Shown one piece after another: positions 43,308 to 52,976 of a stretch of DNA of 63,776 bases (positions within the stretch are counted from its first letter, which is position 1; each line of letters starts with the position of its first letter). Location: positions 2,082,780 to 2,146,555 of the forward strand of contig BFEA01000229.1 in the NCBI GenBank assembly GCA_003427395.1, in the 5' to 3' direction. The notes under the pieces are model-generated. The model searched no databases. It worked only from the letters and a program-made list of their open reading frames with translations, and had not been told where the DNA came from. Source of the stretch: Chara braunii. Its lineage: Eukaryota > Streptophyta > Charophyceae > Charales > Characeae. The position numbers and the translations under genes are program-made.

Positions 43308-44456
43308 TCATACCCCCTTAATATCCAGATCAATCAAATTTCCTTCAAAATCGAAGACTTTCACACGAATGGTAGTATATACGATTTTGTTAGTCTCGTC
43401 TTTGGTGAGGATTTGACAGAATCGCACAATGTGTCCCTTCTGGTCGCAGTACTTATATGTGAGGTCCTTCTCCCAATTACCACGCCCTTCGGAATTTCCT
43501 CGCCTTCGCCCAAAGCCTCCTCCAACTTGTTGCTGACTTGGGCCGGGTTGAGACTGCTTTGGTTGCGCCTGGATGTGTCCACCGTTTCCACCATTCTTTC
43601 CTTGTTTCTTAGAGGTCTCTTGTCCTCGCCGAATCAAATTCAAAGTCTTTCTCTCGACTTTTGTCAGTTTCCTAGGTGATTCCTCTTCCTCACTCTCGTT
43701 GTCGTTGCTGCTTTCAATAACAACTTCCCTTCCATTTCTCTTATTCCCCTTTGTCTTCAGCATCATAATTTCAAACTTCAATCGTTCTGCACGCTTGCCT
43801 GCTATCATTTTCTTAACACCTGACAAGGTTTTAAAAACTTCACGATCCTTGTCTTTACCGACATCCTCCTTCTCATTATCGTTTTTACACTCCTTCTACA
43901 GCAGGTAAAGCATTTGATGGAAACTCTCTGCCAAGAGATTGACCTTTATCTTTGGCCAATCATATCGCCCTGCATGTGTTTCATCAATTCTCTCTGCTCG
44001 AACTCTAAAAAGTTGTCAAGAAAGATACGACATTTGTCCTTATCTGGCAAATCATGTATCAGCCGAGCAACTCGCTCAAATTCTGTTAGGAATTGCTTGG
44101 CCGATCCAAACTTCCGCTGGACGACTTTCCGGAGATCGACTAAATCTAACAACTGATCCCCCAACGGATACTTATCAAACAATTTTTCCTTGAACTCAAC
44201 CCAATCCCGTGATTTATTTACCAGGGCTATTGACTCCTCCTTATATTCCACCTTGCAATATCGCTTTACTTTCTGCAACATTTCTTTGTCAGTTCATTCT
44301 CGACAACTCGCGAGCTGCTCGAACTTCTCTGCCAAACCAGAGGTGTTGTTGCCATCGAACAAAGACACTTTCACCTTTAGGAGTTGATCCCTTTGAGTTG
44401 TCGACTCTTGGATTACCTTAGCGAACTCTCTGACATCATTTCTCCTCTCATCGCCA
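43308..44456 (-). pseudogene. Gypsy-2 gag with altered zinc knuckle
   Basis: The capsid part (43946-44456) encodes VSLFDGNNTSGLAEKFEQLA, KRYCKVEYKEE, DWVEFKEKLFDKYPLGDQLL, FLTEFERVARLIHDLPDKDK and FLEFEQRELMKHM, with TGA near 44296. The nucleocapsid part (43308-43826) is basic and Gln/Gly-rich and ends in a knuckle reading YKYCDQKGHIVRFC, where Tyr (TAT) replaces the first Cys (TGT). The zinc site is therefore broken. Confidence 0.78.
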
Positions 44457-44679
44457 TTATCGTCAGCTTAAGTCATATTACTATCACAGGAACAATAACA
44501 TCACACATTTATATTTTAATCAATTATATTTTAATCAATTTTTTTTTGTCTTTCTAACACCGTAAAGTTTTTATTGTTTTTTCATCCGAAAACAAAACGA
44601 AAACAAGCTTAGATTATAACTCCTTGATATTTTCTTACCCGAGCGTCATTCCACCAGGGACAACGGTAGTTTGTCGTTA

Positions 44680-44697
44680 TCCCCGGCAACGACGCCA
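44680..44697 (-). other. Gypsy-2 primer binding site, tRNA-Asp type
   Basis: The minus strand reads TGGCGTCGTTGCCGGGGA, one base from TGGCGCCGTTGCCGGGGA, the Asp-tRNA-type PBS common in plant gypsy elements. It starts five bases from the proposed LTR end (GATGCGCTCA on the minus strand). Confidence 0.85.
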
Positions 44698-44702
44698 CCT
44701 AT

Positions 44703-45180
44703 TGAGCGCATCAACCCCCCGCCTTTTCTCGCGAAGAGGAAGGAGCCCTCCCGACCATGTCACGCAAGAGTTAAAACAAAATAAACAAAATTAGAGACAT
44801 CTTGGGGACGACGAGAAGTAATCCAGCGGACCACTGAGACGGTATCGGTGGCGTCGTCCCTTCCCCACTCTAGCCGGGTGCGCCAGCTGTACATCCCGCA
44901 GTCCCTCACGATAGGATAGGTTCCCGCGGGGCACAACTTGCTTCCCTAAGGGGTTGTCATCAACCTTAGGGGCGCATCCCTACCGAGCTATTGACCCACG
45001 TGAGAAAACTTTCAAATGCAATTGCAGAGGTAGGTCAGCCGAGGGCGTTTGCTCGCTCGTTGTAGTATAGGTACACGCGATTAAAACACCTATTGAACCC
45101 GCACGTCGCTCGTCACTTAGGGCTTTGATCTCCTAAGGATGAAACGTACGTCGGTCGACTATGGTGGTTTCAACCAAGCA
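44703..45180 (-). repeat. Gypsy-2 5' LTR, PBS-proximal part
   Basis: It begins TGAGCGCATC next to the PBS and resembles 30521-30960. The far end of this LTR is not defined; an (AT)n run at 45222-45243 follows. Confidence 0.65.
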
Positions 45181-45221
45181 TGAAAACCACAACTTAACCC
45201 TAGTCTCATACATAAAATTCA

Positions 45222-46139
45222 TATATATATATATATATATATAACTTATCAAGGCGAAACACACATATGCCCTTAATAAAACAATACATATATATAAAAA
45301 GTCATCATTTCAGTCCCTCATCTCAACAATCACAGCCGTAAAAACTCAACACAATTTTTAATATAATTGATTTGGTCTAATGAAAAGATCATGCTAACGC
45401 AATTCCTCCTAATCCTTGATATTAAACAACATAAAACTTTCTTGTTGAAAACGTAAAAAGAAAATATTTTCAATCCTTTAATTTGACGTTTATAGTCAGA
45501 GCATTTTATATCGGATTTCATAATTACGTTTCAGGTTGCTCTATAAGACATAACTTAAAATTTTTTCCTATTTGTTTCCTGCAAAAACGACTAAAGGTAA
45601 CTTCAGACCGATGAAACGTATTTATTTATTTTTCCTCTCTTATGTATTTACCCCTCAATGCAAAAGCATGATAGTAAAATCATCGGGGTAATTCGGATAC
45701 TATCCATTCGGCGATCCTATCTACATGAAGTGTTTTTGTTTTTGTTTTTGAGATTACCACGTGAAACCATAAGTCATATGACTTCCTCAACGGGATTAGT
45801 CTACGCGAGGTGTTTTCCGGAATCCGAGTAAAATTTCCAGAAAACGGTGTCTAACCCCGGTAAATTTGTCGTCCTCTTCGCACTTTAGCCTCCAATAAAT
45901 CCAATCGTGCAAGTTCGTCATCATCGAATACCAGGGTCGGCATCCGTCCACCGCACATAACTCTAACTATTTGAGTACCATAGAGGGAGGTTTTTTGCGA
46001 GGCTACTCTCCACACCAGGGTTGCCAGGCCGAACGTACGGAGACCCTTAAGATGACCCCCGAACGTTCGGGCGTTCGGGTCCCTGCCCGACTAAGTCCAA
46101 ATAAGTGTCGCGTCTCTGTGTCCCGGATCCGGACAACGC
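45222..46139. other. AT repeat and non-coding tract
   Basis: After the (AT)n there is AT-rich DNA without motifs, then a palindrome-rich patch (CCGAACGTTCGG near 46067). It may be LTR remainder. Confidence 0.35.
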
Positions 46140-46976
46140 CTAAACGTATACCGGACGAGGTATTCTTATACTCATAATGACTCGAGAGAGACATTGGAGG
46201 TTACTTGCGCGGTGGAAATACAAGGTATAACCATAAAACTCCTCAGGAGTCCGAGCCGTATTGAACCAGAAATCCACGCAAGTGGTAGTGAAAAATTCCT
46301 TGTCATTTCGGAATGTCCCGATGAAATCGATCCACTCGGTAGGAGAGTCATCTCGAACCCGCAAAAGCCCATCCGCTCCTCTGATTAGATTGTCCTCGTG
46401 TGTGTCTCGAACAAGAAGAAATTTCGCCATGGTAAGATCTCGTCGTCCGCCGTCCATCTGCTCACAAAAAAGAACCACAATTAAGAGTTGATCAGCAAAA
46501 AAAATCGGTGTTCCTCGCGCTTGAACTCTTCCACAGAGACAACAATCCGTATGAAGTGTCGAAATCTGCCATCTAGAGTCCGACGATAATGATGAACATA
46601 ATCGAAGGGTTCATGCAGCTCATTGAAACGTAGCAGAATAATTATAAAGAACGATTTCACTTCAGGAATATTCTCGACGTATCGCCTCGATCCTTCGTTG
46701 TGTTGAACCATCAGATATGCGGGGTCGTCGAGGGACGAATCCATATCGAATAATGTTTCATCCGTAGGCAGTGCTAATTAGATAACTCCTTGAAGGTCGT
46801 CTCAAGTTTCCTCGCCAGAATCGTGGTCTATCTCTCTCAGAAAACACGATAGATGTATCGTATACAAGTCGTTCCGTCTGCATCAAGCCAATCTCGTTTT
46901 CTCCAGTGCTTGATATCCATTCACTTGCCTCCTCACATGTGTGAACAAGAGTTACTATCACCGTCTCGCACGTCAT
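46140..46976 (-). CDS. Uncharacterised intron-bearing module 1 (exons a1, b1, c1)
   Basis: Three minus-strand exon-like frames. Exon a1 starts after the acceptor TTTTACAG (46976) and reads TCETVIVTLVHTCEEASEW and LMQTERLVYDTSIVFSERD. Exon b1 (to 46481) reads ALPTDETLFDMDSSLDDPAY, LMVQHNEGSRRYVENIPEV, KSFFIIILLRFNELHEPFDY and VHHYRRTLDGRFRHF. Exon c1 (46478-46140) follows the acceptor TTTTGTGAGCAG and reads WIDFIGTFRNDKEFF and EEFYGYTLYFHRASNLQ. I recognise no family. The same a and b segments recur in modules 2 and 3, which is the main reason to think they are coding. Donor sites are uncertain, so exon ends are approximate. Confidence 0.5.
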
Positions 46977-47069
46977 CTGTAAAATTCGAATAAACTTTCG
47001 TCAGAAAAGATTGCAACTCGACCAAAGTATTTGAAGTTGTTTTTATTTATTTATGAAAACTGGTCTATT

Positions 47070-48064
47070 CTATGCACCAAGGAGTCGTCGCAGATAACCT
47101 AGCCGGTTCCAATAGGTGGCTATGTCAAACCTTTCTCTCCCTGAACTTTCGAAACGGTTGGCTCCTATTCGCTCCATGAACTCAATTTCGTCAAACAGAC
47201 CTACGAGAGCATTGTAATACAAAACGAGTCGCAGATACATCAATCTTATCTCATGATTGAAATGGACACGCAACTCATTATCCTCGTATCCAAATACTAT
47301 GCGTAGGTTATCCCAGCCTGACTGTCAAATTTTGATGTAGTTTGGCTCAATAATATCAATAGAAAAAATTTCCAGAATTAAATAATCATTTTGTAGTAAA
47401 ATTACATTCTAAATTTTAAATTTTCATTCCATCTTTAAAATTTTATGTCTTACTTTAAAATTTGTCTTCCAAGAATGAGATGTCCCGTCTCATTTGAACT
47501 GCATGCTAGAGATGGAATGAAAGTCTGGATGAATTCATGAAATATTTTAATAAGACTGTCATTCTAAGTAAGGATTTTCAGTTGTAAATGGGTTAATCCA
47601 ATCTAAATTAGAAGATATTTGTTGTAGTAGAATGAAAGTTTAATCAAAAATTTTCATAAACTCGTTCAGACTATTATTTCATCTTGAACGAATAGATGTA
47701 GTTGGAAGAGAAAACTCATATTTAAACGGGAACTTATCAAATAAAACTGAAAATTTTAGAATTGGATGGACATTGGAATGATAATTTATAAATATTAAGG
47801 ATTTTTTTTTCATGGAATATTTTTTGAACTTTCATTTCTCGTTGAATTTTGTCTGTTGATGTTGATAAGTCGAGGTGATAAATAAAAAAGTTCACGGTGG
47901 ATTCCTTGTCGTGTCACGATCCGTCCGCAATTTCCATCCTGGAGAAAACACGACAATTGGATCGTAGACCATTCGACCGACTTGTTCTAAAATCATTCAT
48001 CACCTTCTTGCCTACAGTTTATATATTGCGACAACTTCCTTGCTTGGAAAGAGCATGATGATGG
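47070..48064 (-). pseudogene. Uncharacterised module 2 (a2 decayed, b2 open)
   Basis: Segment a2 (48064-47900) reads MSMVVTIIMLFPSKEVVAIY, then after stops LEQVGRMVYDPIVVFSPGWK, aligning with a1. An AT-rich, intron-like stretch of about 540 bases follows. Segment b2 then begins after TTTGACAG (about 47328) as SGWDNLRIVFGYEDNELRVH, then EIRLMYLRLVLYYNALVGL, FDEIEFMERIGANRF and a terminal YWNRLGYLRRLLGA with a stop at 47070. b2 is uninterrupted over about 85 codons, whereas a2 has stops. Confidence 0.45.
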
Positions 48065-48187
48065 TGACTACCATAGACATTTGAAAAATAAAAATTAGGA
48101 GCAGTTTTTAAGAGAACATAGCATAATTCCTCGGATATTTATTTTTCTAATTCTCTTTCATTGACCAGTTTCTAATTACACAAAACG

Positions 48188-48680
48188 TTATTCACGCAGA
48201 TGTTCCCCGATTTCGTACCCCTCATCGTCGAATGTGTCGATAAAAAACAGTTCAGAATGCGTCGATCGAAAAAGTTCAGAGTAAGGGATATTGAACATAT
48301 TGGCATAAATCCGCCTCACATTATAAAGCAAGCAGAAAAGTCTTTGCCGATCGTTTAACCATAGAAGAATAGGAAGGAACATTTTTATAACATCCAGAGC
48401 GTCCTCCCTATTGGGATTCGCTTCATGAATTACTAAGAGATTTATATCCTCAAAAATCTTGTATCGGAAAAAGAGGCATGAAATCGTATCGTACCATATG
48501 AAGTTCATGTTTTGCCCTAAATACATAACTTCGTGGATGATTTCTCAAACTTCCGTCTCAAAATTGCGGTTCGTCCCGATTCAAAAAAATTGTCAGCGGT
48601 TTGTAGACTATACGTCTTTCCTGCATCATGTCCGTGCGGGATCATCTTGGCACAACTATTCAGTTTAACGTCGTCTCTCG
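48188..48680 (-). CDS. Uncharacterised module 3 (a3, b3)
   Basis: Segment a3 (about 48640-48560) reads MMQERRIVYKPLTIFLNRDE, matching the end of a1. Segment b3 (48526-48188) reads FIWYDTISCLFFRYKIFED, INLLVIHEANPNREDALDV, IKMFLPILLWLNDRQRLF, LLYNVRRIYANMFNI and ends TFDDEGYEIGEHLRE. Hydrophobic and aromatic positions line up with b1 and b2 (LLV.H or IVFGYE, then I..MFLPILL or I.LMYLRLVL). It may be a separate gene or an upstream part of the same gene. Confidence 0.45.
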
Positions 48681-48699
48681 TGTTTGAAAAAAACGAATG

Positions 48700-50330
48700 A
48701 TCACCGCCCGGGTAGGCATCTAAATGATAAGTAATAACCTTGTCAATGTAAATTTACTTGTACAAATCTCTTTATCCTTATCCCCCTTTTTTGCACCATG
48801 ATTCTTATGCCACGATCCAACTACGAAAAAATAGTGTTCATTCGCACTCCTTTAAACATTAGTAGGTACATGAACTGAGTTTTTTTTTACACCAGTTCCC
48901 CATGCGTTAGTGGCACCTAAGGTGGCCTCTCAAAAGGGTATTAATTTTTAGTTTTTTTCCCTGTATAAAGATACAAGGGAAAACTAATTTCAATCTTTTA
49001 ATTGTCGTGTATGTCACCCTCTAGGAAGTGGTCTGAAGTACTCCTCCTCGCCCGAGTCGAAAACTCAGATCTTAGAAGTCGGGTCGTCTCCACCAAATCG
49101 ACAAAATACTCCGTTTTTTTGTCTGAAGTACTCCTCCTCGCCCGAGTCGAAAACTCAGATCTTTGAAGTCGGGTCGTCTCCACCGAATCGACAAAATACT
49201 CCCCAGTAAAAACGGTCCACTCCAGGTCGATAACAGGGTCGGCTCCTAAGGCAAGGAACCCCGCCTCGAACTTCCTCCTAGAATGAGAGAGCCCTCAGAC
49301 TCATAATCTGATTGACTACCCTGGACCTCAACACGAGGGAAATAACTTAGACGAATCAGAAATGTAGAGGAGGAATAAGATATAGTCGAGACTCGTTCGG
49401 ACGAGAAGTTGGTCGAGATGGTAATTCAAGATAGAAAGAGAACCTTAGGGATAACTAAGTTTATTCATTCCCTTATTCAGGATGGAAAGAGAATCTTAGG
49501 GATAATAAGTTTATTCACTCCCTTTCCTTTATATTCCGCATTTCTTTTTCAACCCTTGATAATATTACTTTCCCCATTCATACTTTGACTGTTACTTTAT
49601 CGGACAGGTGAAGACATCACAGAGAAAAAGGTGAAGAAACATTCAACGGTTTCACCATCTCAATCAGTAAAACTTGAATTTTTCCTTCTCAATACTTTCC
49701 CTTTTCACACACCTGCATGCAAAGCAAAGTCAATATTCAACGAGTTCAACGACGAGAGCATCACCCAAGTCAGACCCAGAGTCCAACACAAGCATGCCCC
49801 GTCACACTTTGTTTCCTTTCAGTCTTTCTCTGATCGCAAAAAAAAAAAAAAAAAGGGTCATACATCGTGAGGGTACACACAGGTGTGAGGGATCCATGCC
49901 AACCACTGACCTTGAGTAGCGAAAAGTCTGACTGTAACCTCGTACAAGAATTCAAGTAACTGGCGCACCTCGTCGAAGAAACTTTTGCTTTAGGTATAAA
50001 CTGCACGTGTTACTAGTCATGGTCGACACCCGACTCATTAGTATTTCTTGCGGTAGTCTCAAATGCAAAGACGACAAGTCCCATGAGTCCCACTTAACTC
50101 CAGGCGGTCCCACGTTTTTGCCAAATAATTCCAAGTGATCCACGTTGGTACCAACTGGTACCGAGTGATTCGCGGCAATGCTCACTAATGTCAAGTGGTC
50201 TCAGGCAGTCCCATGTCTTCTTTTTTCACTTTCAGATGATGCAGCTTGTCAAAACAGCCTCCCCTGGTTCTCACAAATATTAAAAGACCACTCTCCCCTT
50301 GCCAGTACCGCTTGATCTACTCACAAGTCA
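48700..50330. repeat. Non-coding tract with a 90-bp tandem duplication
   Basis: Two near-identical units start at 49031 and 49121 (GTCTGAAGTACTCCTCCTCG, period 90). A second short direct repeat is GAGAACCTTAGGGATAACTA versus GAGAATCTTAGGGATAATAA at about 49440 and 49490. No gene is supported. Confidence 0.7.
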
Positions 50331-50334
50331 CACT

Positions 50335-51120
50335 GGTCCCACAGGTCTCACCTGGACAATGCATGACGTTCCGCCCTCTTGCTGATGCAAAGAAAAAGAA
50401 AAAAAAAATTGTCAGCTCCCCGCTGATTCTCACTCAAAACCGGTAATTACTGACGTCGTCGCCGACGACCAGCACTTCCCTTCCACTTAATTTATCCAGA
50501 CGACCTTGAATTTCGGCAGCATAACGCCACCAAAATTATCACCGTTGGTGTTAAAAATTTTATGCAGTACTCTCCCACAGAAGTGGTGGAAATAACTTGC
50601 CGCAAATTTACTCAACCGGGTGCCGCCGCCAACAGCCTGGCCGCCCGGCACTCACTACCTTAAAAATTTGGCAGCACCTCCCCACGCAAGTGAAAAAATA
50701 GCTTGCCTACAGAAGTGGAAAAAATGGCTGGCCACTCATGAGTCTCACCGGTCCCACTGGTCCCATCTGGACAATGCACGACGTTCCGCCCTCTTGCTGA
50801 TGCAAAGAAAAGAAAAAAAAAAATTGTCACCTCCCCACTGATTCTCACTCAAAAGCGGTAATTATTTACGTCGTCACCAACAACCAGCACTTCCCTTCCA
50901 CTTAATTCATCCCGACGGCCTTGAATTTCGACAGCATAACGCCACCAAAATTATCACCGTTGGCGTTAAAAATTTTCGACAGTACTCTCCCACAAAAGTG
51001 GGGGAAATAACTTGCCGCAAATTTGCTCAGCCTGGTGCCGCCGCCGACAGCCTAGCCGCCGCTTATCTGTCGCTGTAAAATTTTGGTTTCATCTCCCTAC
51101 TAAAGTGGAAAAAATGGTTG
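50335..51120. repeat. Tandem duplication, period about 417 bp
   Basis: About 315 bases from CTGGACAATGCATGACGTTC (50352) recur from CTGGACAATGCACGACGTTC (50767), including an A-run, CCAGCACTTCCCTTCCAC and GCATAACGCCACC. After each copy comes an AAAATTT(T)GG block followed by CTCCCnAC..AAGTGG, related to the repeat at 32.3-32.7 kb. Confidence 0.85.
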
Positions 51121-52389
51121 GCCAAAATTAATCAAATTTGGGCCCCAACCCCAAATTTCTCAGTGTTGTAGTACCGCCATAGTCCCGCCTCGTCCATGGA
51201 TCAGTCCCGTGGGACCAGCACCTACCAGAGTGGAGGGAAGTAGAGTGCTCCCTGCCTTGGCTATGGCTGCCCAACTCCTCTCCTTGCGCTCCTCTGCAGA
51301 TCTCCAGCCTTCTCCCACGTTGCCTCAGGCAGCACCTCCAGCAGGCAGCAACACTAAAATGTGCTCGTCACACACTGGCAGCACGAGTGTTTTGTGTGGC
51401 AGCTGGGGACAACTGCCTGTTTTATAGTGGCTGAGGAGGGTTGGACGTCACTCCAACCCCCAGGCAAAATCGCGGGCTCACAGTGAGCCCTTGATCTGTC
51501 CAAGATCCACAGCTAATTGTGGCCGCACCACAGCCACAACCTTAGTGAGGGCAGTTTCTTTCACTGCCCTCATTTTCTTTTTCTTTTCTTTTTCTCAACT
51601 ATCTCGAAATTTCACGAGGTAGCTGGGCTTTTGTCATTTCCAAAAGTGTTTTTCTTTTACTTTTATAATAAAGGGTTGGGAAGATACGACCCCTTTTAGT
51701 TTGATGTATTTGGACTCTTTTCCAGGGCAGATACATCAGGGAAAGGTTGTACTTAGCCTTTTTTTTAATGATCCCTTAGATTTCAGGCTCCCTCTAAAAT
51801 TGGGAGTCTGACAGTTATTTGTGACAGCTTCTGCCAGAGGTAGCACCACGTGAAGACAAGTGTCCTCACAAGAATAAAGAAAATAAACTTAAAAAAAAAA
51901 AAACAATCCTAACTATACTGCACCTGGCCGATACCTCCGCCAGGTGCATGCTGTTGCATGCAACAACCCTCTCACTTTTTGCTCTGCCCTCCCTTGAAAA
52001 CGGGGAGGGCAGCTGTCAGGCTGGGAGGAGTAGGACCTCCTCCTCCCAACTCTCACGTTCTCCCTCTCTCTCTCTTTAACTTTTTCCAGCCAACTCCCTC
52101 AATCCCTCCTTCACGTGCGCCATCGTGAGCCACGAGATTTCAGATCTCGCGGCAACGAATATTCGCATTGTTCAGAGTAGGGAGGTGAGCTTGTTCCCAC
52201 ACAGTTTGAAAATGTTGTTCTCCTTACTTTGGTTTCCACGAGGCAGTTGCCTCATTACTTTTTTTTCTTTTCAGGTTTACTTTGTTTTCACTTACTCAAA
52301 ATTTCTAGTTCCGTAACGGCCACTGGAGGAAAACAGGAAACAACAAAAGCAAAACGTTAAAACTAAAAAAAATGAAAAGAAAAACAAAC
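51121..52389. other. Hairpin-dense non-coding tract
   Basis: Many short perfect inverted repeats occur with no gene: GGGCTCACAGTGAGCCC (51473), AGGGCAG..CTGCCCT (51547), CACCTGG..CCAGGTG (51922), CTGCCCTCCC..GGGGAGGGCAG (51985), GGGAGGAG..CTCCTCCC (52023) and CGAGAT..ATCTCG (52132). It leads directly into the hammerhead repeat. Confidence 0.5.
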
Positions 52390-52470
52390 TTACCTTTCTT
52401 GCCTTCAGACTGTAACAATGGATCTCCCCTTGTCCCAGGGGCAAATTCACTCGATTTGGCTCATCCTATA

Positions 52471-52524
52471 GGCTATTGGGGTTGCAACCCCCTGATGAGT
52501 CGGTGAAAACCCGACGAAACAGTT
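52471..52524 (+). ncRNA. Hammerhead ribozyme, type III (HHR1)
   Basis: Stem III 5' GGCUAU, H17 = U, stem I GGGGUU/AACCCC, core CUGAUGA, stem II GUCGG/CCGAC with loop UGAAAAC, core GAA, stem III 3' ACAGUU. The core is intact. Stem III has an A-C mismatch at its second pair (from G to A in the 5' strand) and two G-U pairs, so cleavage may be slow. Confidence 0.87.
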
Positions 52525-52642
52525 TGCCTTGTCCTACAACCCGTTTCTAACGGGCGCAACAGACTGTATGATTGTATACTCTCATAATATGAGGGTAGAT
52601 CCATTCGATTTTGCCCATTCAGCCCACTCATACCTTCCTCCT

Positions 52643-52697
52643 GACTATCGAGGTTTTCAACCTCCTAATAAGTCGGTGAAAGCCCGACGAAATAGTC
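52643..52697 (+). ncRNA. Hammerhead ribozyme, decayed core (HHR2)
   Basis: All helices are preserved: stem III GACUAU/AUAGUC (perfect), C17, stem I GAGGUU/AACCUC, stem II GUCGG/CCGAC with loop UGAAAGC. The core reads CUAAUAA instead of CUGAUGA, so the essential G5 and G8 are both A. It should be inactive. Relative to HHR1 and HHR3 the helices differ by paired changes. Confidence 0.85.
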
Positions 52698-52944
52698 GAG
52701 CAAAAGTCTTGCAACCCATTTCGGTGGGCACAACACGTAGGGACAAAGAATAGAAGAAAATGTAAAAATCTAAATTAAATGAATTTAAAAAAAGATACAA
52801 AAAAAAAGAAACTCAACTTACCTAAAAAAAAGAAAATGGCAGTCCGTTTCAAACGGCCGTCTGTTGTCTTCCATGGGAATTGTAGTCCCCAACCACATCT
52901 CCGAGCGTCATGTGACGCTGTCTATTTGTCCCCCTTTTTTTTAT

Positions 52945-52976
52945 ACCGTTGGCATAAGTTGGCATAAGCCAACGGT
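52945..52976. repeat. Hairpin CCGTTGG..CCAACGG, copy 2
   Basis: ACCGTTGGCATAAG, TTGGCATAAG, CCAACGGT: the 12431 hairpin with its inner 10 bases duplicated. Confidence 0.65.

Larger units (their letters stand above)
37600..44702 (-). mobile_element. Ty3/gypsy LTR retrotransposon (gypsy-2), decayed
   Basis: The minus-strand order from the PBS is gag (to 43308), protease (about 42480-42180), a linker, RT (41400-39960, split), RNase H, and integrase ending at 37853. Stops and frameshifts are numerous. The RT and integrase motifs (YIDD, YLDLLVMP, TPQG) differ clearly from gypsy-1, so it is another lineage. LTR-like sequence begins at 44703; the 3' LTR is not settled. Confidence 0.88.
52390..52740 (+). 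repeat. Hammerhead-bearing tandem repeat (two units, 172 bp)
   Basis: Two successive copies of a unit carrying a hammerhead: cleavage point to cleavage point is 172 bases (52478-52649). Shared flanks include CACTCGATTTGGCTC versus CATTCGATTTTGCCC before the ribozyme and ACAACCCGTTTC versus GCAACCCATTTC after it. The minus-strand copy at 15198-15345 shares the same upstream layout (GGGTAGGTTCATTCAGG versus GGGTAGATCCATTCGAT). Tandem ribozyme units are the usual DNA form of small circular self-cleaving RNAs. Confidence 0.8.
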
